Assembly (NCBI GenBank): GCA_020432165.1
Contig: JAGQGU010000013.1
Coordinates: forward strand, 74,613-112,358
Reading direction: 5' to 3'
From: Thermomicrobiales bacterium
GTDB taxonomy: Bacteria > Chloroflexota > Chloroflexia > Thermomicrobiales > UBA6265
DNA: 37,746 bases
Positions 31,848-37,746 of the stretch are shown piece after piece (position 1 is the first letter of the stretch; each line of letters opens with the position of its first letter). A program made the translations under genes and the position numbers. The notes beneath the pieces are model-generated. The model saw nothing but the letters and a program-made list of their open reading frames with translations, ran no database searches and was not told where the DNA came from.

Positions 31848-32861
31848 CTAGGCGCCGAAGGCAGTCTCCAGCTCGGCAAGCATGCGGTCCATACTCGGGA
31901 TACCAGCACCAGTGATGATGTACCAATCGAACGGATTCACGTACACAATCTGGTCATTCTGGTAGGCAGTGGTTTGATGAACGATATCGTTGTTCAACAC
32001 TTCCTCAGCGGGAGCACTACCCTCCTCGGCCTCACCAGTGGCAACATCGCGATCGATCACGAAGAGCCAGTCAGGATTATGCTCAAGCAGGAACTCGAAC
32101 GAAATCGGTTCACCATGCGTGGCGGTTTCCAGGTCTTCGATCGGAGGCTGAATACCGAGGACATCGTAGATCAGCGCGCCGCGACCACCGCGGGCATTCC
32201 CCGGAGCCAGAGCACTCACCGCACCGCCGCTGACCATGATGACCATACCGGTACCGGCATCGGCTGCAGTAGCCTGCAGGGCGGCAACCCGGGCATCGAT
32301 ATCGGCGAGAGCAGTCTCCGCCTCCGCTTCTTTCCCGATAATGGTGGCGATCACCGTGCTCACCTGATGCAGCGAATCGACCATGTGCGAACCAAAGCTC
32401 ACATCAATCGTCGGTGCGATCTTGGCGAGATCAGGATACGCAGCCGCGGAACGAGCAGCCACGATGATCAGATCTGGCTGCATGGCATTGATAGCCTCGT
32501 AATCTGGCTCGAAGAGAGAGCCAACGATCTCGGCATCGGAGGATGACAGACCTTCGCCAGAAAGCTCCAGTTCCGGCACACCGGCCAGTGTGCCACCGAG
32601 GAACTCGATTGTCTGGATGGAAGCGACATCGAAGGAGACAATCTTCTCGGGATTCTTCTTGACGACGGTTTCGCCCTGAGCGTGCGTGATGGTAAGTTCA
32701 CCCTCACCCGGGCTTTCGACAACGCTAATGACGACCTCAGCCTCAGCCGATGGTGTGGCATCCTGGGCGAATGCGAGGCGACCAAAGCCGCCAGCAGCGA
32801 ACAGTGCTGCACCGGCGCCAGCGTACTTCAGGACGGCGCGACGATTCATCTCGAGTGACAT
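31848..32861 (-). CDS. Siderophore-iron ABC transporter substrate-binding protein with Tat signal
   Basis: 337 aa, ATG after AAGGAG. The N-terminus is a twin-arginine signal (NRRAVLKY, then an Ala/Gly-rich core, ending AFA before QDATP), without a lipobox cysteine. The mature protein begins with an acidic linker and then THAQGETVVKKNPEKIVSFDVASIQTIEFLGGTLAG, the start of a FecB / YclQ / CeuE-like two-lobed domain that captures ferric catecholate siderophores. Trp and acidic residues follow in the C-terminal lobe. It is the first gene of the operon binding protein-permease-permease-ATPase-methyltransferase-zinc ribbon protein. Without a lipid anchor, its attachment at the cell surface is unclear. 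Confidence 0.92.
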   Translation of the reverse strand: MSLEMNRRAVLKYAGAGAALFAAGGFGRLAFAQDATPSAEAEVVISVVESPGEGELTITHAQGETVVKKNPEKIVSFDVASIQTIEFLGGTLAGVPELELSGEGLSSSDAEIVGSLFEPDYEAINAMQPDLIIVAARSAAAYPDLAKIAPTIDVSFGSHMVDSLHQVSTVIATIIGKEAEAETALADIDARVAALQATAADAGTGMVIMVSGGAVSALAPGNARGGRGALIYDVLGIQPPIEDLETATHGEPISFEFLLEHNPDWLFVIDRDVATGEAEEGSAPAEEVLNNDIVHQTTAYQNDQIVYVNPFDWYIITGAGIPSMDRMLAELETAFGA

Positions 32862-32894
32862 TTGTGAAACTCCTTGGCAGAATAGCTGTACGGT

Positions 32895-32912
32895 ACTGAA
32901 TCAGGATTCGGT
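32895..32912 (-). promoter_or_regulatory. Candidate operator upstream of the iron transporter operon
   Basis: ACTGAATC and GATTCGGT form an inverted repeat with an AG spacer and one wobble position, about 34 bp upstream of the binding-protein start. The site lies where an iron-responsive repressor might act, but it does not match the Fur or DtxR consensus I know. The gap between the divergent genes (32862-32973) shows no clear sigma-70 promoter by eye. Confidence 0.3.
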
Positions 32913-32973
32913 GGCCACAACGAATTCCGATGAAAACAGTATGTCATATATCCGATGATTGGAGTAGGTTATT

Positions 32974-33486
32974 TTGGGTAACGATGCTCTTTCGGATGAA
33001 ATGGAGAGAATCCAACTCATTCGACGCTATGCGGATGGACCAGCGACTCTTCGTCTGGCCTGGGATGAATGTCCTCCTGACGTTCGTCTCTATCGACCCT
33101 CCCCCGATGACTGGAGTGCTCGCGAGATCATCTGCCACTGCGCGGATTCCGAGCTGAATGCCGCCATTCGTATCCGCATGCTTACCGCCGAAGCCGAGCC
33201 GGTTATCATCGGCTACGATCAAAACGAGTGGGTACGCGTCTTCGACTACCACGATCTCAATCCTGACCTGGCTCTGGCAGCGGTGGAGGCAGCACGCGCC
33301 TGGACGGTACCGGTGCTGGAACGGCTGGCGCAATCGCAGTGGGCTGCAATTGGCACCCATTCTGAATCCGGACCCTACTCTGCACTAGACTGGTTACGGA
33401 CATACAGCGTGCATCTTCATGATCACGCTGATCAGATACGCGCCAATGTGCGAGCCTGGAATGCTCGCGAACACAAGGACAACTGA
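32974..33486 (+). CDS. DinB-superfamily protein
   Basis: 170 aa with a TTG start and GGAGTAGG at 32961-32968; an ATG at 33001 is an alternative start without a clear ribosome site. The first helix has SAREIICHCADSELNAAIR, where the His fits the DinB metal site, and the C-terminus has YSVHLHDHADQIRANV with the second and third histidines. It belongs to the branch annotated as DinB-like or YfiT-related metal-dependent hydrolases. It stands three bases before purH and is divergent from the iron operon. Substrate unknown. Confidence 0.8.
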   Translation: MGNDALSDEMERIQLIRRYADGPATLRLAWDECPPDVRLYRPSPDDWSAREIICHCADSELNAAIRIRMLTAEAEPVIIGYDQNEWVRVFDYHDLNPDLALAAVEAARAWTVPVLERLAQSQWAAIGTHSESGPYSALDWLRTYSVHLHDHADQIRANVRAWNAREHKDN

Positions 33487-33489
33487 TAG

Positions 33490-35022
33490 ATGCGTGCACT
33501 TTTGAGTGTTTCTGACAAAAGCGGGGTGGTCGATTTCGCCCACGTGTTACACGAGGCTGGCTATGAACTGATCAGCACCGGTGGTACAGCGGCGGCCCTT
33601 GCCGAAGCAGGGTTACCTGTATTGCAGGCGAGCGAGGTCACCGGATCGCCTGAGATGCTGGATGGCCGTGTAAAAACGCTCCATCCCAAGATTCACGGCG
33701 GTCTGCTGGCACGTCGCGATCTTTCAGATCATCTCGCCCAAATGGAGGAGTACGGCATCGTCGGCATCGACATTCTCGTCTCCAATCTTTATCCGTTTGA
33801 GCGCACGGTGATGCAGGATGAACTGAGCGAACAAGACATCATCGAGCAAGTCGACATCGGCGGACCGGCAATGGTGCGAGCTGCGGCCAAGAACTTCGCC
33901 CATGTGCTGGTGGTGACCGATCCTGTCGATTACGCTGGCCTGGTGCCGGCTATCCACGCGCAGGACTTTCCGATTGAGCTCAGACGATCGCTCGCGGCCA
34001 AGGCGTTCGGTCACGTCTCCACCTATGACTCGCTGGTGGCTGAGTATCTGCGTGGGGAGACCCCTCCATTCCCGCGCGAACTTTCGGTGGGAATGCGTCT
34101 CGCGAAGACACCCAAGTATGGCGAAAATTCCCATCAACACGCGGCCGCCTATACGCGCCTACGAGCGGGGAAGCCAGCACCAGGACTCCTGGATGCGACC
34201 TCGCTGAAAGGCGAGGAGCTCAGCTTCAACAACTATCTCGATGCCGATGCCGCCTGGAATGCCGCGCAGCTCTTCGATGAACCAACCGTTGCCATCATCA
34301 AGCACACCGTTCCGTGCGGACTGGCAACACGGGATTCGCTGGTTGATGCCTATCTTGCCGCGTACCAGGGCGATACGGTGAGTGCGTTTGGCGGCATCGT
34401 CGCCCTGAATCGCACGGTCGACCTGGCAACCGCACAGGAAATGCGCAAGCTGAAGCTGGATATCATCCTTGCACCCGATTACGATCTGGACGCGCTCGAG
34501 ATCCTGATGAAGAAGAAGGCCACGCGCATCCTCCGCGTGCCAAATCGCGAAGGAGCGCCCATATCTGAGCTCGATATTCGCCCGATCAGTGGTGGATTAC
34601 TGGTACAAGAACCCGATATCGAGGCCGAGAATCCCGCCAACTGGCAGGTCGTAACCGAGAAGGCTCCGACAGCCGCCGAGATGACGGACTTCGAATATGC
34701 CTGGCGAGTGATTCCACAGATCAAGTCGAATGCGATTGTCTTCGTCAAGGATCGCGCGATTGTCGGACTCGGTGCCGGCCAGCCAAATCGTCTGGAGAGT
34801 GTTGCCATCGCTGCCCGCAAGGCTGGAGACAAGGCGCAAGGGGCCGTGATGGCCAGTGATGCCTTCTTCCCCTTCGCGGATGGTCTTCAGGAGGCTATCG
34901 CTGCTGGCATCACCGCTGTGATCCAGCCGGGTGGCTCAATGCGCGACGATGAAGTGATTGCCGCAGCCAACGAAGCTGGCATCAGCATGGTCTTCACCGG
35001 CCGACGACACTTCCGCCACTAG
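33490..35022 (+). CDS. purH: Bifunctional AICAR transformylase / IMP cyclohydrolase
   Basis: 510 aa, the usual length. It catalyses the last two steps of IMP synthesis: formylation of AICAR with 10-formyl-tetrahydrofolate, then ring closure. The N-terminal cyclohydrolase domain shows [23 protein letters not shown] and [16 protein letters not shown]. The transformylase domain has the Lys-His pair in IKHTVPCG and [11 protein letters not shown], and ends in the conserved [16 protein letters not shown](M)RDDEVI and FTGRRHFRH. It starts 3 nt after the DinB stop, so the two are co-transcribed, and a terminator follows. Confidence 0.96.
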   Translation: MRALLSVSDKSGVVDFAHVLHEAGYELISTGGTAAALAEAGLPVLQASEVTGSPEMLDGRVKTLHPKIHGGLLARRDLSDHLAQMEEYGIVGIDILVSNLYPFERTVMQDELSEQDIIEQVDIGGPAMVRAAAKNFAHVLVVTDPVDYAGLVPAIHAQDFPIELRRSLAAKAFGHVSTYDSLVAEYLRGETPPFPRELSVGMRLAKTPKYGENSHQHAAAYTRLRAGKPAPGLLDATSLKGEELSFNNYLDADAAWNAAQLFDEPTVAIIKHTVPCGLATRDSLVDAYLAAYQGDTVSAFGGIVALNRTVDLATAQEMRKLKLDIILAPDYDLDALEILMKKKATRILRVPNREGAPISELDIRPISGGLLVQEPDIEAENPANWQVVTEKAPTAAEMTDFEYAWRVIPQIKSNAIVFVKDRAIVGLGAGQPNRLESVAIAARKAGDKAQGAVMASDAFFPFADGLQEAIAAGITAVIQPGGSMRDDEVIAAANEAGISMVFTGRRHFRH

Positions 35023-35056
35023 AACGGATCCGCCAGGTGTTGTCATGCGAGGATTC

Positions 35057-35108
35057 GGTAGAGGGGCAGACGAGCTGCCCCAGAGGGGAGACAAGCTCCC
35101 CTGCTACC
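35057..35108 (+). repeat. Paired hairpin-plus-GCTACC interspersed repeat, copy C
   Basis: GGTAG (35057-35061) opens the element. Hairpin 1 is GGGGCAG (35063-35069), loop ACGAG, CTGCCCC (35075-35081). Hairpin 2 is AGGGGAG (35084-35090), loop ACAAG, CTCCCCT (35096-35102), followed by GCTACC (35103-35108). Both stems are perfect 7-bp with 5-nt loops, as in copy B, and the ends GGTAG and CTACC are mutually inverted. It sits between purH and its terminator. Confidence 0.72.
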
Positions 35109-35170
35109 TGTCCGGTATGTATCCGTACATCAGGAATCCGCTTCAATCAGGACACAATCTGACATGAATG

Positions 35171-35213
35171 CGGGTGTACTCTGGTAGCAGATGTACACCC
35201 GTTTCAGTTTTTC
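35171..35213 (+). terminator. Rho-independent terminator after purH
   Basis: CGGGTGTAC (35171-35179) and GTACACCCG (35193-35201) form a perfect 9-bp stem with a 13-nt loop, followed by TTTCAGTTTTTC. It ends only about 15 bp before the next DinB start codon, so it either isolates purH or acts as a leader attenuator of the DinB pair. Confidence 0.88.
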
Positions 35214-35227
35214 GAAGGAGTCCATCA

Positions 35228-35758
35228 ATGACCGATAGATCCGCCATCAACGAACTGACCATCCTTTTCGACCACATTCTGGAAGAACATGGCTTTGGTT
35301 GGGACCACTGGCATTCACTGCTCTGGAATCTCCACAATGTGCGTCCGGAGGATTGGGATGCCCTGCCGGTTGGCGGCGGTCGCACGATCCGCGAGTTGGT
35401 CATCCACATTGGCCGCGGTTGGGCTGTGTATGGTGATAACGGACTCACTGGCAAGCCGCGTCAGTGGGGCGATGATGATCTCGACGGAATCCTGCCCGGC
35501 ACCAGCCCGGCCGAAGTAGAGCGTTGGCTGCGAGCGGCACATGCTCGATACCGCGAAGCACTCACGAAGCTCAGTGATCACCAGTTGGATGATCGTGCTG
35601 AAGCCGTGTGGGGTGAAAAGTTCGAGATTAGGCGCCTGATTGAATTGCAGATTCAGACGTCCTTCTATCATATTGGTGAGATCAACCACATTCGCGCACT
35701 ACTCCAGGGCAACGACGATTGGGATCATCAGGATATGGGGCGAGAAGATGAGCAATGA
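35228..35758 (+). CDS. DinB-family protein (tandem paralog 1)
   Basis: 176 aa from the ATG at 35228, preceded by GAAGGAG; the frame's earlier start at 35168 would read through the terminator. Features: HWHSLLWNLHNVRPEDWDALP near residues 25-45, REL(V)IHIGRGWAVYG with the first metal His, and TSFYHIGEINHIRALLQGNDDWDH with the C-terminal HxGEINH pair. The next gene is a clear paralog with the same blocks. The overlap (11 bp) indicates coupled translation. The product is a metal-binding four-helix bundle of unknown substrate. Confidence 0.85.
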   Translation: MTDRSAINELTILFDHILEEHGFGWDHWHSLLWNLHNVRPEDWDALPVGGGRTIRELVIHIGRGWAVYGDNGLTGKPRQWGDDDLDGILPGTSPAEVERWLRAAHARYREALTKLSDHQLDDRAEAVWGEKFEIRRLIELQIQTSFYHIGEINHIRALLQGNDDWDHQDMGREDEQ

Positions 35759-36296
35759 GAATCACGACATCGAGAATCCACTGGTAAGCCAGCTTGTGGG
35801 CTTGCTGGACCATACGCTGGAGGAATCTCCAGAGCAGTTCGGCACCCAGCATTGGCACTCGCTGCTCTGGAACCTTCATAACGTTCGACCGGAAGACTGG
35901 GACGCCCAGCCTGCACCAGAGTCCCGCACCATCCGCGATATCGTAAAGCACATCGGTATCGTCTTCCTGGGATATGAGAATCATGTCTTCGGCGATGGCA
36001 CGCGAGCCTGGGACGATCCGGCCATCGACGGGGTGCTGCCTGGCGACAGTCCTGCTGAGATGATCTCCTGGTTACGGGAGACCCACGCCCGGTTCCGAAA
36101 CAGTATTGCCAGGCTAACCGACTCCCAACTCACGGAACTTTGCCCGTGGGGTGACCCCTGGACCTATCAACGCATCATTGAAGTCGTAATTCAGCATCCG
36201 GTCTATCACATTGGCGAGATCAATTACGCCCGCGCCATCCTTCAGAGCAATAACGATTGGGCGCACATGGACCTTGGTCGCGAATCTGGGGAATAG
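35748..36296 (+). CDS. DinB-family protein (tandem paralog 2)
   Basis: 182 aa from the ATG at 35748, within the end of the preceding gene. HWHSLLWNLHNVRPEDWDA is identical to the copy upstream, and the C-terminal YHIGEINYARAILQSNNDWAHMD corresponds to its HIGEINH block with the second histidine of the pair changed to Tyr. IVKHIGIVFLGYENH supplies the first histidine. The loss of one potential metal ligand suggests altered metal binding or function after duplication. A hairpin follows 7 bp after the stop. Confidence 0.85.
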   Translation: MSNENHDIENPLVSQLVGLLDHTLEESPEQFGTQHWHSLLWNLHNVRPEDWDAQPAPESRTIRDIVKHIGIVFLGYENHVFGDGTRAWDDPAIDGVLPGDSPAEMISWLRETHARFRNSIARLTDSQLTELCPWGDPWTYQRIIEVVIQHPVYHIGEINYARAILQSNNDWAHMDLGRESGE

Positions 36297-36302
36297 GCAG
36301 GC

Positions 36303-36328
36303 TGAGTCGATCCAAATAGATCGACTCA
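36303..36328. terminator. Bidirectional hairpin between convergent DinB and zincin genes
   Basis: TGAGTCGATC (36303-36312) and GATCGACTCA (36319-36328) form a perfect 10-bp stem with loop CAAATA. It lies in the 37-bp gap between converging genes. The T-tract is lacking on both strands, so efficiency is uncertain. Confidence 0.6.
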
Positions 36329-36333
36329 TGCTA

Positions 36334-37536
36334 CTACGCGGTGGTAAGTGTCTCGATGCGATGAATCCAGATATCCGGATCCTTCAGTTCCGCCATGGTC
36401 GGTAAATGCTCCGGCTTATCCCAAACGCGATACGCGAAGGCGTGTCCCCGCTTCTCGACCACTGCGTCGATAAACTCCTCGCCCTGTCGATACTGCTCCA
36501 GCTTCACGTTGAGACCAGTCAGTTTACCGAAGAGAATATCCGCCTGTGATCGCATGGCCTGTCGCTCTTCGAACTTGCGAGAGATTTCATCGTAACGCGG
36601 CAGGAGATCTTTCCCAACTGCATTCATGACGTGATTGGAATAGCCTTCAATCACGCTCATCATCGCCTGCATCTCATTGAAAAGCGTGCGTTGATCCTGA
36701 TCCATCAGCGCTTCCATCCAGCTATTGGCTTGAGTCTCCTCATCCGAGCTGTTGCGAATGCGATTCGCGAAGACTTTGAGCCCACGCATCCCCTGCTTCA
36801 GGAACTCAGTATCCTGCTGCAGGAACTGCATATAGCGCTCCAGGAGGGCGTTAAAGTGCTGCCGCACCCACGGATGTGCCTCGAACTCGAAGACATGCGT
36901 GGTTTCATGTAGCGCCAGCCACATGCGGAAATCTTCCTTCGGCATGCCGAGTTTACGTTCGATACCACGAATATTCGGTTCGACGAAGTAGAGCTTGCCG
37001 GGATCGGCCACCGGTTCGCGACCGAACATCGCGAGATCATATTGCCCCATCACACGTCGAGCCATATAACCAAGCAGTGTGCCGACCTCATAAGACATCA
37101 GGCTTTGATTCACACCCGAGAACGCCCGTGAGATTGTAGAGGTACGAATCTTCTCTTCCTGCATCGCTTCGATGGGAGCGAACATGCGTTGAAATCCCTC
37201 GAGATTGGCATTGATCCAATCCACGCGGTCAAAGGCAAACGTGCGCTCATCAGCCGGTGGTAATACGACACCTGTGTAGGATTCGATGATAGGAATGCAC
37301 TTCTGGACGAGATCGTCGTAATACGCATTCAGGCTCTCCCGCTCCGTCGCGGTTAGCGCACCCTCGACGTTCATCCGGGTAGCAATCTCGCGCGCATGAT
37401 CCCAATCGATCAAGGACGATGTACGGGGCTTGTTGGCGAAATCAGCGACTTTACGCATACTCCAGGCACCAATGGCAATACCAACGGCAGCCCCTGCTGC
37501 GAGCGTGGACGTTTTTCTGCGAGATTGTTGTTCCAT
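36334..37536 (-). CDS. Zinc-dependent metalloprotease of the zincin_2 (F420-associated) family
   Basis: 400 aa. A single N-terminal hydrophobic segment (TLAAGAAVGIAIGAWSM, residues 10-26) is a probable signal anchor. The zinc site is HETTH in MWLALHETTHVFEF. Other family blocks are YFVEPNIRGIERKLGMP and IEGYSNHVMNAVG with a likely third ligand. The family (PF10103) is annotated as 'coenzyme F420 biosynthesis associated', because it co-occurs with F420 genes; the proteolytic substrate is not known. The family is found in actinobacteria and Chloroflexota. The 134 bp upstream to the tRNA terminator contain only its leader. Confidence 0.88.
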   Translation of the reverse strand: MEQQSRRKTSTLAAGAAVGIAIGAWSMRKVADFANKPRTSSLIDWDHAREIATRMNVEGALTATERESLNAYYDDLVQKCIPIIESYTGVVLPPADERTFAFDRVDWINANLEGFQRMFAPIEAMQEEKIRTSTISRAFSGVNQSLMSYEVGTLLGYMARRVMGQYDLAMFGREPVADPGKLYFVEPNIRGIERKLGMPKEDFRMWLALHETTHVFEFEAHPWVRQHFNALLERYMQFLQQDTEFLKQGMRGLKVFANRIRNSSDEETQANSWMEALMDQDQRTLFNEMQAMMSVIEGYSNHVMNAVGKDLLPRYDEISRKFEERQAMRSQADILFGKLTGLNVKLEQYRQGEEFIDAVVEKRGHAFAYRVWDKPEHLPTMAELKDPDIWIHRIETLTTA

Positions 37537-37669
37537 TGAGTGGCTTTCCGTGATGAATCAAGAACGCAATACGGCAATAGTACACTGCACGATCCATAGC
37601 TATATGGAAAGATTGAGATTCGTATGAATGTGCCAATATACTCCTGGAAGATGCATTTTGGGGGAACGC

Positions 37670-37698
37670 AAAAGAGCCAGACACCAGGTGTCTGACTC
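37670..37698 (-). terminator. Rho-independent terminator of the tRNA gene
   Basis: On the minus strand GAGTCAGACAC pairs with GTGTCTGGCTC (11 bp, one wobble) around loop CTG, followed by TTTT. It begins 15 bp after the tRNA 3' end. Confidence 0.9.
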
Positions 37699-37712
37699 AT
37701 CGTTCACAGGGG

Positions 37713-37746
37713 TGGCGGGGGGAGGATTCGAACCTCCGACCTTTGG
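37713..37746 (-). tRNA. 3' portion of a tRNA gene, cut by the window end
   Basis: Read on the minus strand, the variable loop AGGTC is followed by the T-arm GGAGG-TTCGAAT-CCTCC, the acceptor 3' strand CCCCGCC and discriminator A. CCA is not encoded. The anticodon lies outside the window, so the amino acid is unknown; the 5' acceptor strand should read GGCGGGG. A terminator follows. Confidence 0.9.

Noticed and set aside
32862-32973. Fur or DtxR box upstream of the iron operon
   Set aside because: I found no sequence close to either consensus; only an unrelated dyad at 32895-32912 remains as a weak candidate.

Overview
The window looks like chromosomal DNA from a moderately GC-rich Chloroflexota bacterium, most likely near Thermomicrobia/Thermomicrobiales. 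This is inferred from gene content, not from a database search: a DUF2298 (Chlor_Arch_YYY) membrane protein, a zincin_2 'F420-associated' metalloprotease, an LLM-type oxidoreductase, five DinB-family proteins, an ImuB / DUF6504 / DnaE2 cassette, and secreted proteins whose mature ends begin with AQ(D/E)ATP. No phage, plasmid or insertion sequence genes are visible.

Layout. Positions 1-1907 hold three tandem copies of a cysteine-rich secreted protein family: one cut by the window edge, one with its signal peptide core missing, and one interrupted by an in-frame amber codon. Positions 1908-2295 are non-coding and repeat-rich. Positions 2296-8235 form a complete non-phosphorylative L-fucose pathway in two divergent units: SDR and FAH hydrolase leftward; fuconate dehydratase, aldo-keto reductase, lactonase, GntR regulator and mutarotase rightward. 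Together they would convert L-fucose to pyruvate and lactate. Positions 8279-12872 run leftward: acetamidase, thymidine kinase, an MFS exporter, a glycolipid-binding-domain protein and two DinB proteins.

Positions 13031-17972 are an SOS mutagenesis operon: a perfect LexA/DinR-type palindrome, then a catalytically dead Y-family polymerase (ImuB-like), DUF6504 and DnaE2. It is met head-on, with no spacer, by a leftward operon (23013-17973) encoding a sensor kinase, a response regulator and a large DUF2298 membrane protein. Positions 23250-27353 run rightward: DAO-type flavoprotein, LLM oxidoreductase, HAD hydrolase, rpsU with a strong terminator, and an M55 D-aminopeptidase. Positions 32861-27366 are a leftward siderophore-iron ABC operon (binding protein, two permeases, ATPase) that continues into a SpoU-family rRNA methyltransferase and an unknown zinc-ribbon protein. 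Positions 32974-36296 run rightward: DinB, purH, terminator, and two tandem DinB paralogs. The right end has the leftward zincin_2 protease and the 3' part of a tRNA with its terminator.

The main cross-cutting pattern is a small interspersed repeat: hairpins with a 7-bp stem and 5-nt loop followed by GCTACC. Stem sequences differ between copies but stay self-complementary. Clear copies lie at 2082-2106, 14509-14578 and 35057-35108, with a decayed candidate in the rpsU leader.
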